From Actinomycetota bacterium (lineage in GTDB: Bacteria; Actinomycetota; Actinomycetes; S36-B12): DNA of 64,000 bases. Positions within the stretch are counted from its first letter, which is position 1; every line of letters starts with the position of its first letter. The position numbers and the translations under genes were made by a program. Positions 53,234-61,917 of the stretch are shown in pieces. The DNA lies in NCBI GenBank assembly GCA_016717115.1, contig JADKGE010000004.1:1-64000 (forward strand), given 5' to 3'. The notes under the pieces were generated by a model. The model saw only the letters and a program-made list of their open reading frames with translations. It was not told where the DNA came from and ran no database searches.

Positions 53234-54505
53234 ATGACTAAGCGCACGGCTCGAGTGCTGACGGCATCCGTGGTCCTCGCCCTGACCATCGTGGGGGCCG
53301 CTCACTCGACAGCCTCCGCCGGCGACGGCCCCTCGGGTGCGACTGGCTCACCCGCCTCGGCGCCGAAGGCCGGCGAGGTCTCGGTGGATCGCGCGCAGGC
53401 CGCCGCCGTCATGCGCATCGTTCGAGCCGCCATGAAGGAGGACCACCTCAAGGCGGTGATCGTCCGCGTCACGGTGGACGGCAAGAATCTGGTGACTCGC
53501 GCCGCCGGGGAGTCGATGACCGGTGTGCCGGCGACCACCGCCATGCACTTCCGCAATGGCGCGGTGGCGATCGGCTACATGGCGAACCTGCTGCTGCAAC
53601 TCGTCGACGAGGGCACTGTCAGCCTTGACGACAAGGTGTCGAAGTGGCTGCCCCGTCTGCCGCATGCCGACAAGGTCACCGTGGAGCAGCTGGCCCGCAT
53701 GACCTCCGGGTACCACGACTACGTCCATTCGCCGGCCTTCATCGAGGGCGTCTACGCGAATCCGTTCCGGCAGTGGACGACCCTCGAGAAGCTGGCGCTC
53801 GGCGTGAACGAACCGCTGTGGTACGAGCCGGGCACCAACTGGAACTACGCGCACACGAACTACGTCATCCTCGGACTCATCATGGAGCGGGCCACCGGAC
53901 GGCCGCTGGGCCAGCTGCTGCGCACGCGGGTGCTGGAGCCGCTCGGGCTCAACAACACGGTGGGATGGTCTACCCCGCACATCCCCGAGCCGGTGCTGCA
54001 CGCGTTCTCGTCCGAGCGCCGCGAATTCCTGGGCATTCCCGAGGGCACCTCGTTCTACGAGGAGTCCTCGTTCTGGAATCCGTCCTGGACGATCGCCGAT
54101 GGGTCCATCCAGACCACGAACATCTACGACCTCAACACGAGCGCCATCGCGCTCGGCACGGGTGCGCTCCTCTCCCCGGAGTCGGGTCGGGCCATGATCT
54201 CGACGGACCTGCGTGGCTTCGGCGGACCGGAGGGCAGCTGCGAGAACCAGTGCCATCAGCAGTGGGTGAAGTACTCCTACGGAATCGGTGCGGTGACGAC
54301 GGGCAACTGGGTGATGCAGAACCCCCTCTTCGGCGGGTACTCGGCCGTGGAGGCGTACCTGCCGTCGAAGAAGATCGCGATCGCCGTGGCCGTGACGTAC
54401 GCGGAGGACGGCTTCGCACCCGACGGGAGCCCGACGAACCAGGCGGACACCCTCTTCCGGGCTATCGGGGCGCAGCTCGCACCCGACGACGCTCCTCCCC
54501 AGTAG
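53234..54505 (+). CDS. Exported beta-lactamase-related protein lacking the catalytic Ser-x-x-Lys
   Basis: A 423-residue protein with a Sec signal (MTKRTARVLTASVVLALTIV) and the whole class C/AmpH-type serine-hydrolase fold: LLLQLVDEGTVSLDDKVSKW, VTVEQLARMTSGYHDYV, YEPGTNWNYAHTNYVILG and RPLGQLLRTRVLEPLGL. At residues 110-113, where Ser-x-x-Lys should stand (family FRxGSVTK), it has Ala-Val-Ala-Ile (FRNGAVAI). At residues 205-207, where Tyr-x-Asn stands, it has Tyr-Ala-His. The final H/K-x-G motif is also not recognisable. It is therefore probably a non-catalytic binding protein. Extracellular location is expected. Confidence 0.9.
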   Translation: MTKRTARVLTASVVLALTIVGAAHSTASAGDGPSGATGSPASAPKAGEVSVDRAQAAAVMRIVRAAMKEDHLKAVIVRVTVDGKNLVTRAAGESMTGVPATTAMHFRNGAVAIGYMANLLLQLVDEGTVSLDDKVSKWLPRLPHADKVTVEQLARMTSGYHDYVHSPAFIEGVYANPFRQWTTLEKLALGVNEPLWYEPGTNWNYAHTNYVILGLIMERATGRPLGQLLRTRVLEPLGLNNTVGWSTPHIPEPVLHAFSSERREFLGIPEGTSFYEESSFWNPSWTIADGSIQTTNIYDLNTSAIALGTGALLSPESGRAMISTDLRGFGGPEGSCENQCHQQWVKYSYGIGAVTTGNWVMQNPLFGGYSAVEAYLPSKKIAIAVAVTYAEDGFAPDGSPTNQADTLFRAIGAQLAPDDAPPQ

Positions 54506-54511
54506 CGCGGA

Positions 54512-55141
54512 TCACCCAGGCAGCGTCAGCACGGCGATGGTGATCGCGCCGCCTGCGGTCGGTCGACTGGCGTGCGTCTTCAGACCCGCCTCGGCGACGA
54601 GCGCGGGCAGTCCGCCGCTGCGAAGGTAGGCGAGTGAGTTGGCCGCGTGCTGCGGCCCGGCAGCCAGCTCGGCTACCACGGTGATCCCGCGCCCCAGCCA
54701 TCCCCGGGGGAACCGCAGTCCCGACGTGCCGAAGTCCACGACGAGCACGCGTCCACCGGGAACGAGCACGCGGGCCGCCTCCCTCAGGATGCCGACGGCG
54801 TCGGCGCGCGCGACGGAATGCAGCACTAGTGACACCAGGACGAGATCCACCGAGGCGTCATCCACGGGCAGGTGCGATCCGTCGATCACCCGCAGGTCGG
54901 CATCGTCGCCCAATCGCGCGCGCGCCTGCTCGATCATGGCCGATGACGGGTCGGCGCCGATCACCCGGCAGCCGACCTCCGCGTACTCCGCCATCGCCGT
55001 CCCGGTGCCGCACCCGACGTCGAGAACCGTCCACTCGGGCTGAGGAGGGCAGACCCGTCGAGCCGCCGCGCGAAGCGGGGCGTTGAGCGGCTCGACGACG
55101 ACGTCGTAGAACCGCGCCTGGACCGCGTAGGCGTCGGGCAC
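54512..55141 (-). CDS. Class I SAM-dependent methyltransferase
   Basis: A 209-residue enzyme of the Methyltransf_11 type. Motif I is VLDVGCGTGTAMAEY (near residue 39), with IGADPSSAMIEQAR following and LRVIDGSHLPVDDASVDLVL as the adenine-side motif, then REAARVLVPGGRVLVVDFG. The fold is complete; the acceptor is not predictable. It lies 8 nt downstream of the aldolase gene on the same strand, so the two are probably co-transcribed. Confidence 0.88.
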   Translation of the reverse strand: MPDAYAVQARFYDVVVEPLNAPLRAAARRVCPPQPEWTVLDVGCGTGTAMAEYAEVGCRVIGADPSSAMIEQARARLGDDADLRVIDGSHLPVDDASVDLVLVSLVLHSVARADAVGILREAARVLVPGGRVLVVDFGTSGLRFPRGWLGRGITVVAELAAGPQHAANSLAYLRSGGLPALVAEAGLKTHASRPTAGGAITIAVLTLPG

Positions 55142-55149
55142 GGGGGCGG

Positions 55150-56037
55150 TCAGGTGTTCGAGGCCGCGTAGATGCTGCGAATGGCGGCATCGAGTGCGGC
55201 GTCGAACTCCGCCTGGCTCTGCCGGGCGGACAGGCCCGCGGTGAGTGCGCGGGAGAAGCTGGCAACCACACCGTGGTTGCGCGCGAGCCGGGTGTTCGCC
55301 ACCTCGAGGGTGTAGCCGCCGGACAGGGCGACCACGCGAAGGACGTTGGGGTGCGCCACCACTTCGGCGTAGAAGTCGTCCTGCTCGGGCAGCGTCAGCT
55401 TGAGCATGACGGCCTGATCGGCATCGAGGCTCCCGAGCTCGGCCAGGAGTGCCGCCTTCAGCAGGACCTCCGCGCCGGCCTTCTCCGGACTGTGGATGTC
55501 GATCTCCGGCTCGATGATCGGCACCAGCCCGGCGCCCAGGATCTGGCGGCCCACCTCGAACTGCTGACGTACAACGGCCCCCACGCCGGCCTCGTTGGCC
55601 AGCTTGATGACCGAGCGCATCTTCGTGCCGAACACCCCGTGGCCGATCGCCCGGGCCAGGACCGCGTCGAGATCGGGCATCGGCTTCATGACCTGAGCGC
55701 CGTCGGCCTCATCGGCCAGGCCCTTGTCGACCTTCAGGAAGGGAACGATCCCCTTGTCCTGCCACAGGTACTCCGCAACGCCCTTGCCCATGACCTCGCG
55801 GTCCATCGTCATCTCGAACAGGATCGCGCCGAGGATCCACTCGCCGGTGAACACGGGACTCGTGATGATCCTCGTGCGCATCTCATGGATGAGGTCGAAC
55901 ATCTCGGCCTCGTTGGAGTAGGACGACTCGTCCACGCCATACAGCTTCAGTGCCTTCGGGGTGCTGCCGCCGCTCTGGTCGAGGGCAGCGATGAATCCAT
56001 TGGCGCTCTTGATCTTCTGGTACTGCTCCATGTTCAC
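55150..56037 (-). CDS. fda: Class I fructose-bisphosphate aldolase
   Basis: A 295-residue Schiff-base aldolase of glycolysis and gluconeogenesis. ANGFIAALDQSGGSTPKAL, VPFLKVDKGLADE with a candidate lysine, GLVPIIEPEIDIHSPEK and the lysine-containing VMLKLTLPEQDDFY carry the active-site features, and VVALSGGYTLEVANTRL the phosphate-binding region. GTG 56037 is favoured over ATG 56031 because AGTGAGGA is 9 nt upstream of it. The intergenic palindrome at 56127-56142 lies between this gene and the divergent NifX-like gene and could affect both. Confidence 0.9.
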   Translation of the reverse strand: MNMEQYQKIKSANGFIAALDQSGGSTPKALKLYGVDESSYSNEAEMFDLIHEMRTRIITSPVFTGEWILGAILFEMTMDREVMGKGVAEYLWQDKGIVPFLKVDKGLADEADGAQVMKPMPDLDAVLARAIGHGVFGTKMRSVIKLANEAGVGAVVRQQFEVGRQILGAGLVPIIEPEIDIHSPEKAGAEVLLKAALLAELGSLDADQAVMLKLTLPEQDDFYAEVVAHPNVLRVVALSGGYTLEVANTRLARNHGVVASFSRALTAGLSARQSQAEFDAALDAAIRSIYAASNT

Positions 56038-56126
56038 GGGTATACGTCCTCACTTCTCAGGCGGCTTCCTCCGTCATACGCCGATGCCCCCATCGTGTCA
56101 AGGCAGCCGTGACCGCCGGCCTCCTA

Positions 56127-56142
56127 TACCCCTAGGGGTATG
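56127..56142. promoter_or_regulatory. CsoR-like palindromic operator
   Basis: ATACCCCTAGGGGTAT is a perfect 16-bp palindrome, 51 nt before the NifX-like gene and 90 nt before the aldolase gene (divergent). TACCC-n-GGGTA inverted repeats are the sites of CsoR/RcnR-family copper- or persulfide-responsive repressors. No such regulator is encoded in this window, so the link is inference. Confidence 0.55.
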
Positions 56143-56192
56143 GTGGGAATCGCCTTGCGAACACGCAGCGCTGCGTTCGAGAGAAGGACCAC

Positions 56193-56525
56193 ATGAGTAC
56201 CGAGTTCGCCTGCATCCCGATCACTCCGGACGGACAAGTCGGTGGCGGCTGGGGAAAGGCCTCCACCGTGGCCGTGGCTGAAGTCGTGGACGGTGCCATC
56301 GTCGACTGGCGAACCCACGAGGTCGGATGGGACCTTCTCCACGACGCTGGAGAAGGCAGCCACCACGCCCGCATCGTCCGGTTCCTTGGTGATAACACCA
56401 TCACGGTCGTCGTCGCGGAGCACATGGGCGAGCCGATGCAGAACATGCTGGCCAAGCTGGGCCTGCGGGTCGTGCTTGGTGCTGCCGGAGATGCGCGGGT
56501 CGCCATCGTCGGGGCGATGTCATGA
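56193..56525 (+). CDS. NifX/NifB-like (dinitrogenase iron-molybdenum cofactor) domain protein
   Basis: A 110-residue protein of the fold shared by NifX, NafY and the C-terminus of NifB: FACIPITPDGQVGGGWGKAS at the start, VDWRTHEVGWDLLHD in the middle and VVVAEHMGEPMQNMLAKLGL with the HMG motif. Outside nitrogen fixers these small proteins bind metal clusters or cofactors. ATG 56193 follows GAGAAGGACCAC. The last 4 nt overlap the malic-enzyme start, so they form an operon behind the CsoR-like palindrome. No nitrogenase genes are seen. Confidence 0.83.
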   Translation: MSTEFACIPITPDGQVGGGWGKASTVAVAEVVDGAIVDWRTHEVGWDLLHDAGEGSHHARIVRFLGDNTITVVVAEHMGEPMQNMLAKLGLRVVLGAAGDARVAIVGAMS

Positions 56526-57931
56526 GTGGTCTGGGATACACCCTGGTCGCGCGCCTCGAAACCAGTCCGGAGCTGTACGCGTCCGGGCAGATCATCGAGG
56601 CGGTGAGCGGTGCGGGCTGCGTGATCATGGGCATGGATGTCGTGGGGGCCGAGCACACCTCCGTCACCCTGGACGTGACCTGCCTGACGACCAACGACGA
56701 CGAGGGTGCCGGAATGAGGAGCGCCCTCGAGGCGTTGGACGGCTGCACGGTGAGCAACATCAGCGACACCACCTTCCTCATCCACCTCGGCGGCAAGCTC
56801 GAGGTCAGGTCGAAGGTCCCGCTCAAGACGCGCGATGACTTGGCCCGCGCCTACACCCCCGGGGTGGCACGGATCTGCCTCGCCATCCATGAAGATCCCG
56901 CACTGGCCCGCCATCTGACCATCAAGCGCAACACGGTGGCCGTCGTGACCGATGGCTCGGCAATCCTCGGCCTCGGCGATCTAGGCCCGGAGGCGGCCAT
57001 GCCGGTGATGGAGGGCAAGGCCGCGCTCTTCAAGCGCTTCGCCGACATCGACGCCTGGCCCATCGCGCTCGACACCCAGGACGTCGACGAGATCGTCCGT
57101 GCCGTCGAACTCATCGCTCCGGGTTTCGGCGGGATCAACCTTGAGGACATCGCCGCACCGCGCTGCTTCGAGGTCGAACGCAGGCTCAGGGAGAAGCTGA
57201 CGATTCCGGTGTTCCACGACGACCAGCACGGTACCGCCGTGGTCGTGCTGGCGGCGCTCCTGAACTCGGCGCGCCTTGTCGGGAAGAAGTTCGAGGACCT
57301 GCGCGTCGTGATGACGGGCGCGGGTGCGGCCGGCGCGGCCGTCGCGCATCTCCTGCTCGTGTCCGGTATCAGCGACATCATCCTGTTCGACTCCAAGGGA
57401 CCGCTGTACGTCGGGCGCGGCCGGCTGGATCCCGAGCGTGAAGCGCTCGCTGCACGCACGAATCCCCGGATGCACTCCGGAACTCTGTCCGAGGCGATGG
57501 CCCAAGCGGATGTGTTCATCGGACTCTCACGGCCGGACATGATCACTGCGGACGACGTCGCCGCGATGGCCGACCACGCCATCGTCTTCGCGCTCGCCAA
57601 CCCCGACCCAGAGATCGACCCCGTTCTCGCGGCCCAGCATGCGACGGTCGTCGCCACGGGTCGCAGCGACTACCCGAACCAGATCAACAACGTCCTTGCC
57701 TTCCCGGGGATCTTCCGCGGGTTGCTCGACACGGGTTCCTACGTGATCACTGATGACATGCTCATCGCTGCGGCCCACGCGATTGCTGGGGCAGTCAGCG
57801 AGGGGGCGTTGTCCGGCGCCTACGTCGTTCCGAGCGTGTTCGATGCCTCGGTCGCGCCCGCGGTTGCGAGTGCCTTGGCGCACGCGTCGCTCCAGGGCAG
57901 GACGGCGGGAGCAGGAGCCAGCGCGCGCTGA
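56522..57931 (+). CDS. NAD(P)-dependent malic enzyme with N-terminal ACT-like domain
   Basis: A 469-residue enzyme converting malate to pyruvate and CO2. Residues 1-85 form an ACT-like regulatory domain (YTLVARLETSPELYASGQII). The catalytic domain follows: ARAYTPGVARICLAIHEDP, VAVVTDGSAILGLGDLGPEA, INLEDIAAPRCFEVERRL and the metal-binding HDDQHGTAVVVLAALLN. The Rossmann motif is VVMTGAGAAGAAVAHLLL. The ACT domain implies allosteric control, as in the short bacterial malic enzymes. The ATG overlaps the NifX-like stop (ATGA). Confidence 0.93.
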   Translation: MSGLGYTLVARLETSPELYASGQIIEAVSGAGCVIMGMDVVGAEHTSVTLDVTCLTTNDDEGAGMRSALEALDGCTVSNISDTTFLIHLGGKLEVRSKVPLKTRDDLARAYTPGVARICLAIHEDPALARHLTIKRNTVAVVTDGSAILGLGDLGPEAAMPVMEGKAALFKRFADIDAWPIALDTQDVDEIVRAVELIAPGFGGINLEDIAAPRCFEVERRLREKLTIPVFHDDQHGTAVVVLAALLNSARLVGKKFEDLRVVMTGAGAAGAAVAHLLLVSGISDIILFDSKGPLYVGRGRLDPEREALAARTNPRMHSGTLSEAMAQADVFIGLSRPDMITADDVAAMADHAIVFALANPDPEIDPVLAAQHATVVATGRSDYPNQINNVLAFPGIFRGLLDTGSYVITDDMLIAAAHAIAGAVSEGALSGAYVVPSVFDASVAPAVASALAHASLQGRTAGAGASAR

Positions 57932-58007
57932 GGCCGGGCGTCTCGCCCTAGGGTGGGGACGCAAGCCCACTATCGATGGAGGTCGACGTGCCCGCCGTAA
58001 CTGTCCC

Positions 58008-58799
58008 GTGCTGACCCACGAACGCGACTTCGCCCGCACCCTCGCCCGGCAGGCCGGCGCGATCATGCTCGAGCACTTCCGTACCGGAGTGGCGCACCGG
58101 TCGAAGGGCGATGGCAGCCCGGTGACGGCGGCCGACGAGGCCATCAATCAGCTGATGCTCGAGTCCGTGAACCGCACCTACCCGGGCGACGGGGTCATCG
58201 GGGAGGAGGGCAGCAGCCCCGCCACCTCGTCCGGTCGCATCTGGGTATGCGACCCGATCGACGGGACGATCCCCTTCACCTTCGGGATCCCCACGAACAT
58301 GTTCTCGCTGGCGCTGGTCGACGACGGGCTGCCCGTCCTCGGGGTGCTGTATGACCCGTACCTTGATCGGCTCTACGAGGCGGCGCAGGGGGAGGGCGCG
58401 TCCGTCAACGGCCAACCGATCTCCGTGAGCGACGCGCCGCTGAGCGGCGCATTCATCGCACTGCACGGAGCCCAGTTCGGCCTCCTCGACAACGCCGCCG
58501 TCATGTCGGATGCCATCACCCAGGGGATGCGCGTTCTGGCCCTTGGCAGCATCGTCTACGAGAGCGCCCTCGTCGCCACCGGGCAGATCACCGCCTGCGT
58601 GTTCGGTGGGCAGTCCGTGTGGGACCTCGCCGCCGTCAAGGTGATCGTTGAGGAGGCCGGCGGTGTCGTCACCGACCTTCACGGCGAACCACAGCGCTAC
58701 GACGGCTCGGTGACCGGGGGGCTGATCAGCAATCGCATGGCGCACACGGCCCTCGCCGACTTCATGCGCACGCACGTCGCCGGGCTCGGAGCCGGGTAG
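58008..58799 (+). CDS. Inositol-monophosphatase family protein
   Basis: A 263-residue sugar-phosphatase-like enzyme. GDGVIGEEGSS carries the first metal Glu, WVCDPIDGTIPFTFG the D-P-x-D-G-T motif, and GGQSVWDLAAVKVIVEEAGG the second. All metal ligands are present. The GTG at 58008 has no ribosome-binding site; GGAGG lies before another GTG at 57988 whose frame stops after 8 codons at VPAVTVPC. One missing C in CCC (58005-58007) would join it to this frame as VPAVTVP-VLTHERD, so an indel at the start is likely. Substrate may be inositol phosphate, NADP or fructose bisphosphate. Confidence 0.85.
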   Translation: MLTHERDFARTLARQAGAIMLEHFRTGVAHRSKGDGSPVTAADEAINQLMLESVNRTYPGDGVIGEEGSSPATSSGRIWVCDPIDGTIPFTFGIPTNMFSLALVDDGLPVLGVLYDPYLDRLYEAAQGEGASVNGQPISVSDAPLSGAFIALHGAQFGLLDNAAVMSDAITQGMRVLALGSIVYESALVATGQITACVFGGQSVWDLAAVKVIVEEAGGVVTDLHGEPQRYDGSVTGGLISNRMAHTALADFMRTHVAGLGAG

Positions 58800-58925
58800 G
58801 TCCGTCGTCGCACAGCGACTCGCGAACGCCCCGGCATTGCTGCCTGAACGGATGAAACGGTTACGCGCCCGGAGCCCACGTGCGCTGACGCGCCTTCCGC
58901 GGGCCGCCGTCGACCGCATCGCGCC

Positions 58926-58954
58926 TTGCCGCGTTGCGGCACGCCGATTAGGGT
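58926..58954 (+). promoter_or_regulatory. Candidate promoter for the AI-2E operon
   Basis: TTGCCG (58926-58931) and TAGGGT (58949-58954) are separated by 17 nt, a plausible sigma-70-type pair 57 nt before the GTG at 59012. The rest of the 212-nt gap shows no gene. Confidence 0.4.
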
Positions 58955-59011
58955 CTCTGAGACTCGCGCCGACAGGCCGGTCGGTTGGCATGAGATGAGG
59001 GGGCACCCACA

Positions 59012-60187
59012 GTGACCGATCCGCCCGAGCATCCGACGATGTCGTCGGTTGTGGACGCAGGGCTTGGGCCGGCGCGACGCAGCCGCCTCGAGGTGGTCTT
59101 GGTCCCGTCGAACGTCTGGCGCGTAGGACTGGTCGCCCTGGCCGTTGTCGCCCTCGGCCTCCTGGTGCGCTTCATCCTCGTCGACGGCGGAAGCGTCATC
59201 TTCACCGTATTGATGGCGTGGTTCGCGGCGATCGCCATGGGCCCCGTGGTCGACCGGCTCTCACGGCGTATGAAGCGCGGCGTGGCGACGATCCTGGTGA
59301 TGCTGGTCTTCGTACTGCTCACGGTCGTGTTCGTGGTGGCGTTCGGCGCCCTCCTCGTCGACCAGCTGACCCAGCTGGTCACTCGCATCCCCGATCTCAT
59401 CGACTCGGCGCTGGCATGGGTCAACTCGACGTTCTCGATGGCGCTGACGCAGGAGGGCGTCCTGTCATCCCTCGGCGGCTCGGACAGCGTCGACTTCGGA
59501 GAGCTCGCCTCCGAGCTCGGCCCCAACGTTCTCGGATTCATCACGTCGGTGCTCGGCAGCGTCTTCGGGCTCTTCACGTTCGCGCTGTTCGCCTTCTACT
59601 TCTCGGCGGACATGCCGCGACTCGAGCGCTGGGTCACGCAGCTGTTCCCCGCCAGGTCGCAGGGCGTGGTGGCGAACGTGTGGAACCTGACGGCGCAGAA
59701 GACGGGCGGCTACGTGGGCGCCCGTGTCGTCCTCGCCCTGCTGAGCAGCGTGTGCTCTGGCATCGTGTTCGCGCTCATCGGCCTGCCCTACTGGCTGCCG
59801 CTGGCCATGTGGACCGGAGTGGTTGCGCAGTTCGTGCCGACCATCGGCACATATATCGCGATCACCCTGCCGGTCCTGGTGGGACTGCTGAGCCCCAACC
59901 CGTGGTTGGGCGTCATCGCCCTTGCGTGGGGGCTGCTCTACCAGCAGGTCGAGAACCTGACGATCGAGCCGAAGATCAGCGCACGCGCCGTCGATGTCAA
60001 TCCGGCGGTGGGCTTCGGTGCCGTGCTGCTGGGCACCGCTCTGTTCGGTATCGCAGGCGCCTTCCTGGCCGTCCCGGTCGTCGCGATGCTACTGGCGCTG
60101 CTCAGCATCTACGGCAAGCGGTACGAACTGGCCGCCGAGGCCGAGGAACAGGCAGAGGAACAGAGCGAGGAAGTGGACGTGCCATGA
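59012..60187 (+). CDS. AI-2E family permease (UPF0118)
   Basis: A 391-residue membrane protein with eight or so helices. Family features are ILVDGGSVIFTVLMAWFAAI near the start, the QLTQLVTRIPDLIDSALAWV amphipathic region and the C-terminal VPTIGTYIAITLPVLVGLL, QVENLTIEPKISARAVDVNP and GAVLLGTALFGIAGAFLAVP. Members export AI-2 or act as Na+/H+ antiporters, so the role is not fixed. The C-terminal tail is Glu-rich. The stop overlaps the next start (ATGA), so it is coupled to the Abhydrolase_9 gene. Confidence 0.9.
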   Translation: MTDPPEHPTMSSVVDAGLGPARRSRLEVVLVPSNVWRVGLVALAVVALGLLVRFILVDGGSVIFTVLMAWFAAIAMGPVVDRLSRRMKRGVATILVMLVFVLLTVVFVVAFGALLVDQLTQLVTRIPDLIDSALAWVNSTFSMALTQEGVLSSLGGSDSVDFGELASELGPNVLGFITSVLGSVFGLFTFALFAFYFSADMPRLERWVTQLFPARSQGVVANVWNLTAQKTGGYVGARVVLALLSSVCSGIVFALIGLPYWLPLAMWTGVVAQFVPTIGTYIAITLPVLVGLLSPNPWLGVIALAWGLLYQQVENLTIEPKISARAVDVNPAVGFGAVLLGTALFGIAGAFLAVPVVAMLLALLSIYGKRYELAAEAEEQAEEQSEEVDVP

Positions 60188-61899
60188 CTGTCGACGTCGA
60201 AGTGCCCGCAGCCGACGGGGCCGTCTCCGGCCCGCCTGCGCGGCCTTCACGGCCTCGAGTCTTCGAACCCAGGTTCTCGGGCACCGGCCTGGTGGTGGCG
60301 GGGTTCTTCTTCGCCCTGTCGGTGCTGCCGTCGCTGCTTCCACGGGCGGGGTACGTCCAGGGCATCGCGTCCGGGGTGACGGCGATGATCGGCTACGGCA
60401 TCGGTGCCGGCGGGCAGTGGGTGTGGGACTACCTGGGCATCCCGAAGCTGAAGGGGCGGGCCCGCACGATCGTGCTCGGCGTCCTCATCGCGCTGATCGC
60501 CTGGGCGGCGGTGTTCTCCGCCTGGCGGCAGGTGGGCTGGCAGAACGAGATCCGAACGATGTTCGGGATGCCGTCGGTGTCGTGGACCGTGTGGCCGGTC
60601 ATCCTCGGGGTCGCCGTGCTCACCGCTGTGCTGCTGCTCGTCATCTCCCGCTCGCTGAGGCTGCTCTTCCGGACGGTGTTCGGCTGGTTGGGGCGCAAGC
60701 TCCCGCGCCGGCTGGCGATGGTCCTGGGAGTGGCCGGACTGCTGATCCTGTTCTGGCTGCTCATCACTGGCGTGCTGGTCAACGGCTTCTTCACCGTGTC
60801 GAACATGATCTTCTCCAGCCGCGACGGGGCCACGACGGCCGGCGTCGTTCAGTCGCAGTCGGCGAACCGGTCGGGCAGCCCCGAGTCGCTGGTGAAGTGG
60901 GAGGAGCTGGGCCGTCAAGGCCGCTCCTTCGTGGCGACCGGGCCGACGGTAGAGCAGATCAACGAGTTCAGTGGCGGCGGTGCGATGGAGCCGATCCGCG
61001 CCTACGTGGGGCTGAAGTCCGCGGACACCCTCCAAGGCCGCGCCGACCTTCTCCTGGAGGAGCTCAAGCGGGCGGGCGCGTTCGAGCGCAAGGCCCTCGT
61101 CGTCACGACGACGACCGGCACCGGGTTCCTCGACCCGAACGGTGTCGACCCTGTCGACTACATCTTCAACGGCGACGACGCGATCGCGGGCGTTCAGTAC
61201 TCCTACCTGCCGAGCTGGATCTCCCTGCTCGCGGACCAGCAGGCGGTCAAGGAGACCTCGCGGGTCGTGTTCGACACGATCCACCGGTACTGGTCCACGC
61301 TGCCGGAAGACGCCCGGCCCGAGCTGTACCTGTACGGGTTGTCGCTGGGCTCGTACGGCGTCGAGAGCGTCCTCAACTCCATCAACGTCATCAACGAGCC
61401 CATCGACGGGGCGTTCATGTCCGGCCCGCCGTTCGTCAACGACCTCCACACCGAGATCGTCACCGGCCGGCAGTCCGGCTCGCCGGAATGGCTGCCGATC
61501 TACGGCGACGGTCGCACCGTGCGGTTCGCCTCCGAGGAGGGCTTCGCCGACACTCCCGGACCCTGGGGTCCGACTCGGGTGGCGTACCTGCAGCACGGAT
61601 CCGACCCGGTCGTGAACTTCTCCCCCTCGCTCGCGTGGGAGCCGCCCAACTGGCTCGAGGATGGCCAGCGCCCACCGGACGTCTCCCCGCGCATGGGGTG
61701 GTTCCCGCTCGTCACGATGTGGCAGGTCGCGCTCGACCTTCCGGGCGCCGGCAACGTGCCGTGGGGCTTCGGCCACATGTACTCCAAGCGCGCCAACGCC
61801 GAGGCGTGGGTCGCCGTCACGAACCCCGACGGCTGGCCACCAGAGAGGACAACCGCTCTCACGACGTTGCTTGATTCCCAGCCACAAGCGGGGGAGTGA
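60184..61899 (+). CDS. Abhydrolase_9-type membrane hydrolase (second paralogue)
   Basis: A 571-residue protein. Four or five helices lie in the first ~210 residues (LVVAGFFFALSVLPSLLPRA, IVLGVLIALIAWAAVFSAWR, LGVAGLLILFWLLITGVLVN). The C-terminal half is the alpha/beta-hydrolase: ALVVTTTTGTGFLDPNGVDP, LYLYGLSLGSYGVESVLNSI with the Ser nucleophile and YLQHGSDPVVNFSPSLAWEP. It aligns along that half with the protein at 43700-45736 (shared nucleophile elbow, HGSDPV/NGADPV and WLPxx region) but has a different membrane part. Its start overlaps the AI-2E stop, and the Vps62-like gene follows after 18 nt. Confidence 0.9.
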   Translation: MTVDVEVPAADGAVSGPPARPSRPRVFEPRFSGTGLVVAGFFFALSVLPSLLPRAGYVQGIASGVTAMIGYGIGAGGQWVWDYLGIPKLKGRARTIVLGVLIALIAWAAVFSAWRQVGWQNEIRTMFGMPSVSWTVWPVILGVAVLTAVLLLVISRSLRLLFRTVFGWLGRKLPRRLAMVLGVAGLLILFWLLITGVLVNGFFTVSNMIFSSRDGATTAGVVQSQSANRSGSPESLVKWEELGRQGRSFVATGPTVEQINEFSGGGAMEPIRAYVGLKSADTLQGRADLLLEELKRAGAFERKALVVTTTTGTGFLDPNGVDPVDYIFNGDDAIAGVQYSYLPSWISLLADQQAVKETSRVVFDTIHRYWSTLPEDARPELYLYGLSLGSYGVESVLNSINVINEPIDGAFMSGPPFVNDLHTEIVTGRQSGSPEWLPIYGDGRTVRFASEEGFADTPGPWGPTRVAYLQHGSDPVVNFSPSLAWEPPNWLEDGQRPPDVSPRMGWFPLVTMWQVALDLPGAGNVPWGFGHMYSKRANAEAWVAVTNPDGWPPERTTALTTLLDSQPQAGE

Positions 61900-61917
61900 C
61901 GTGGCAGGCTGTCGCGC

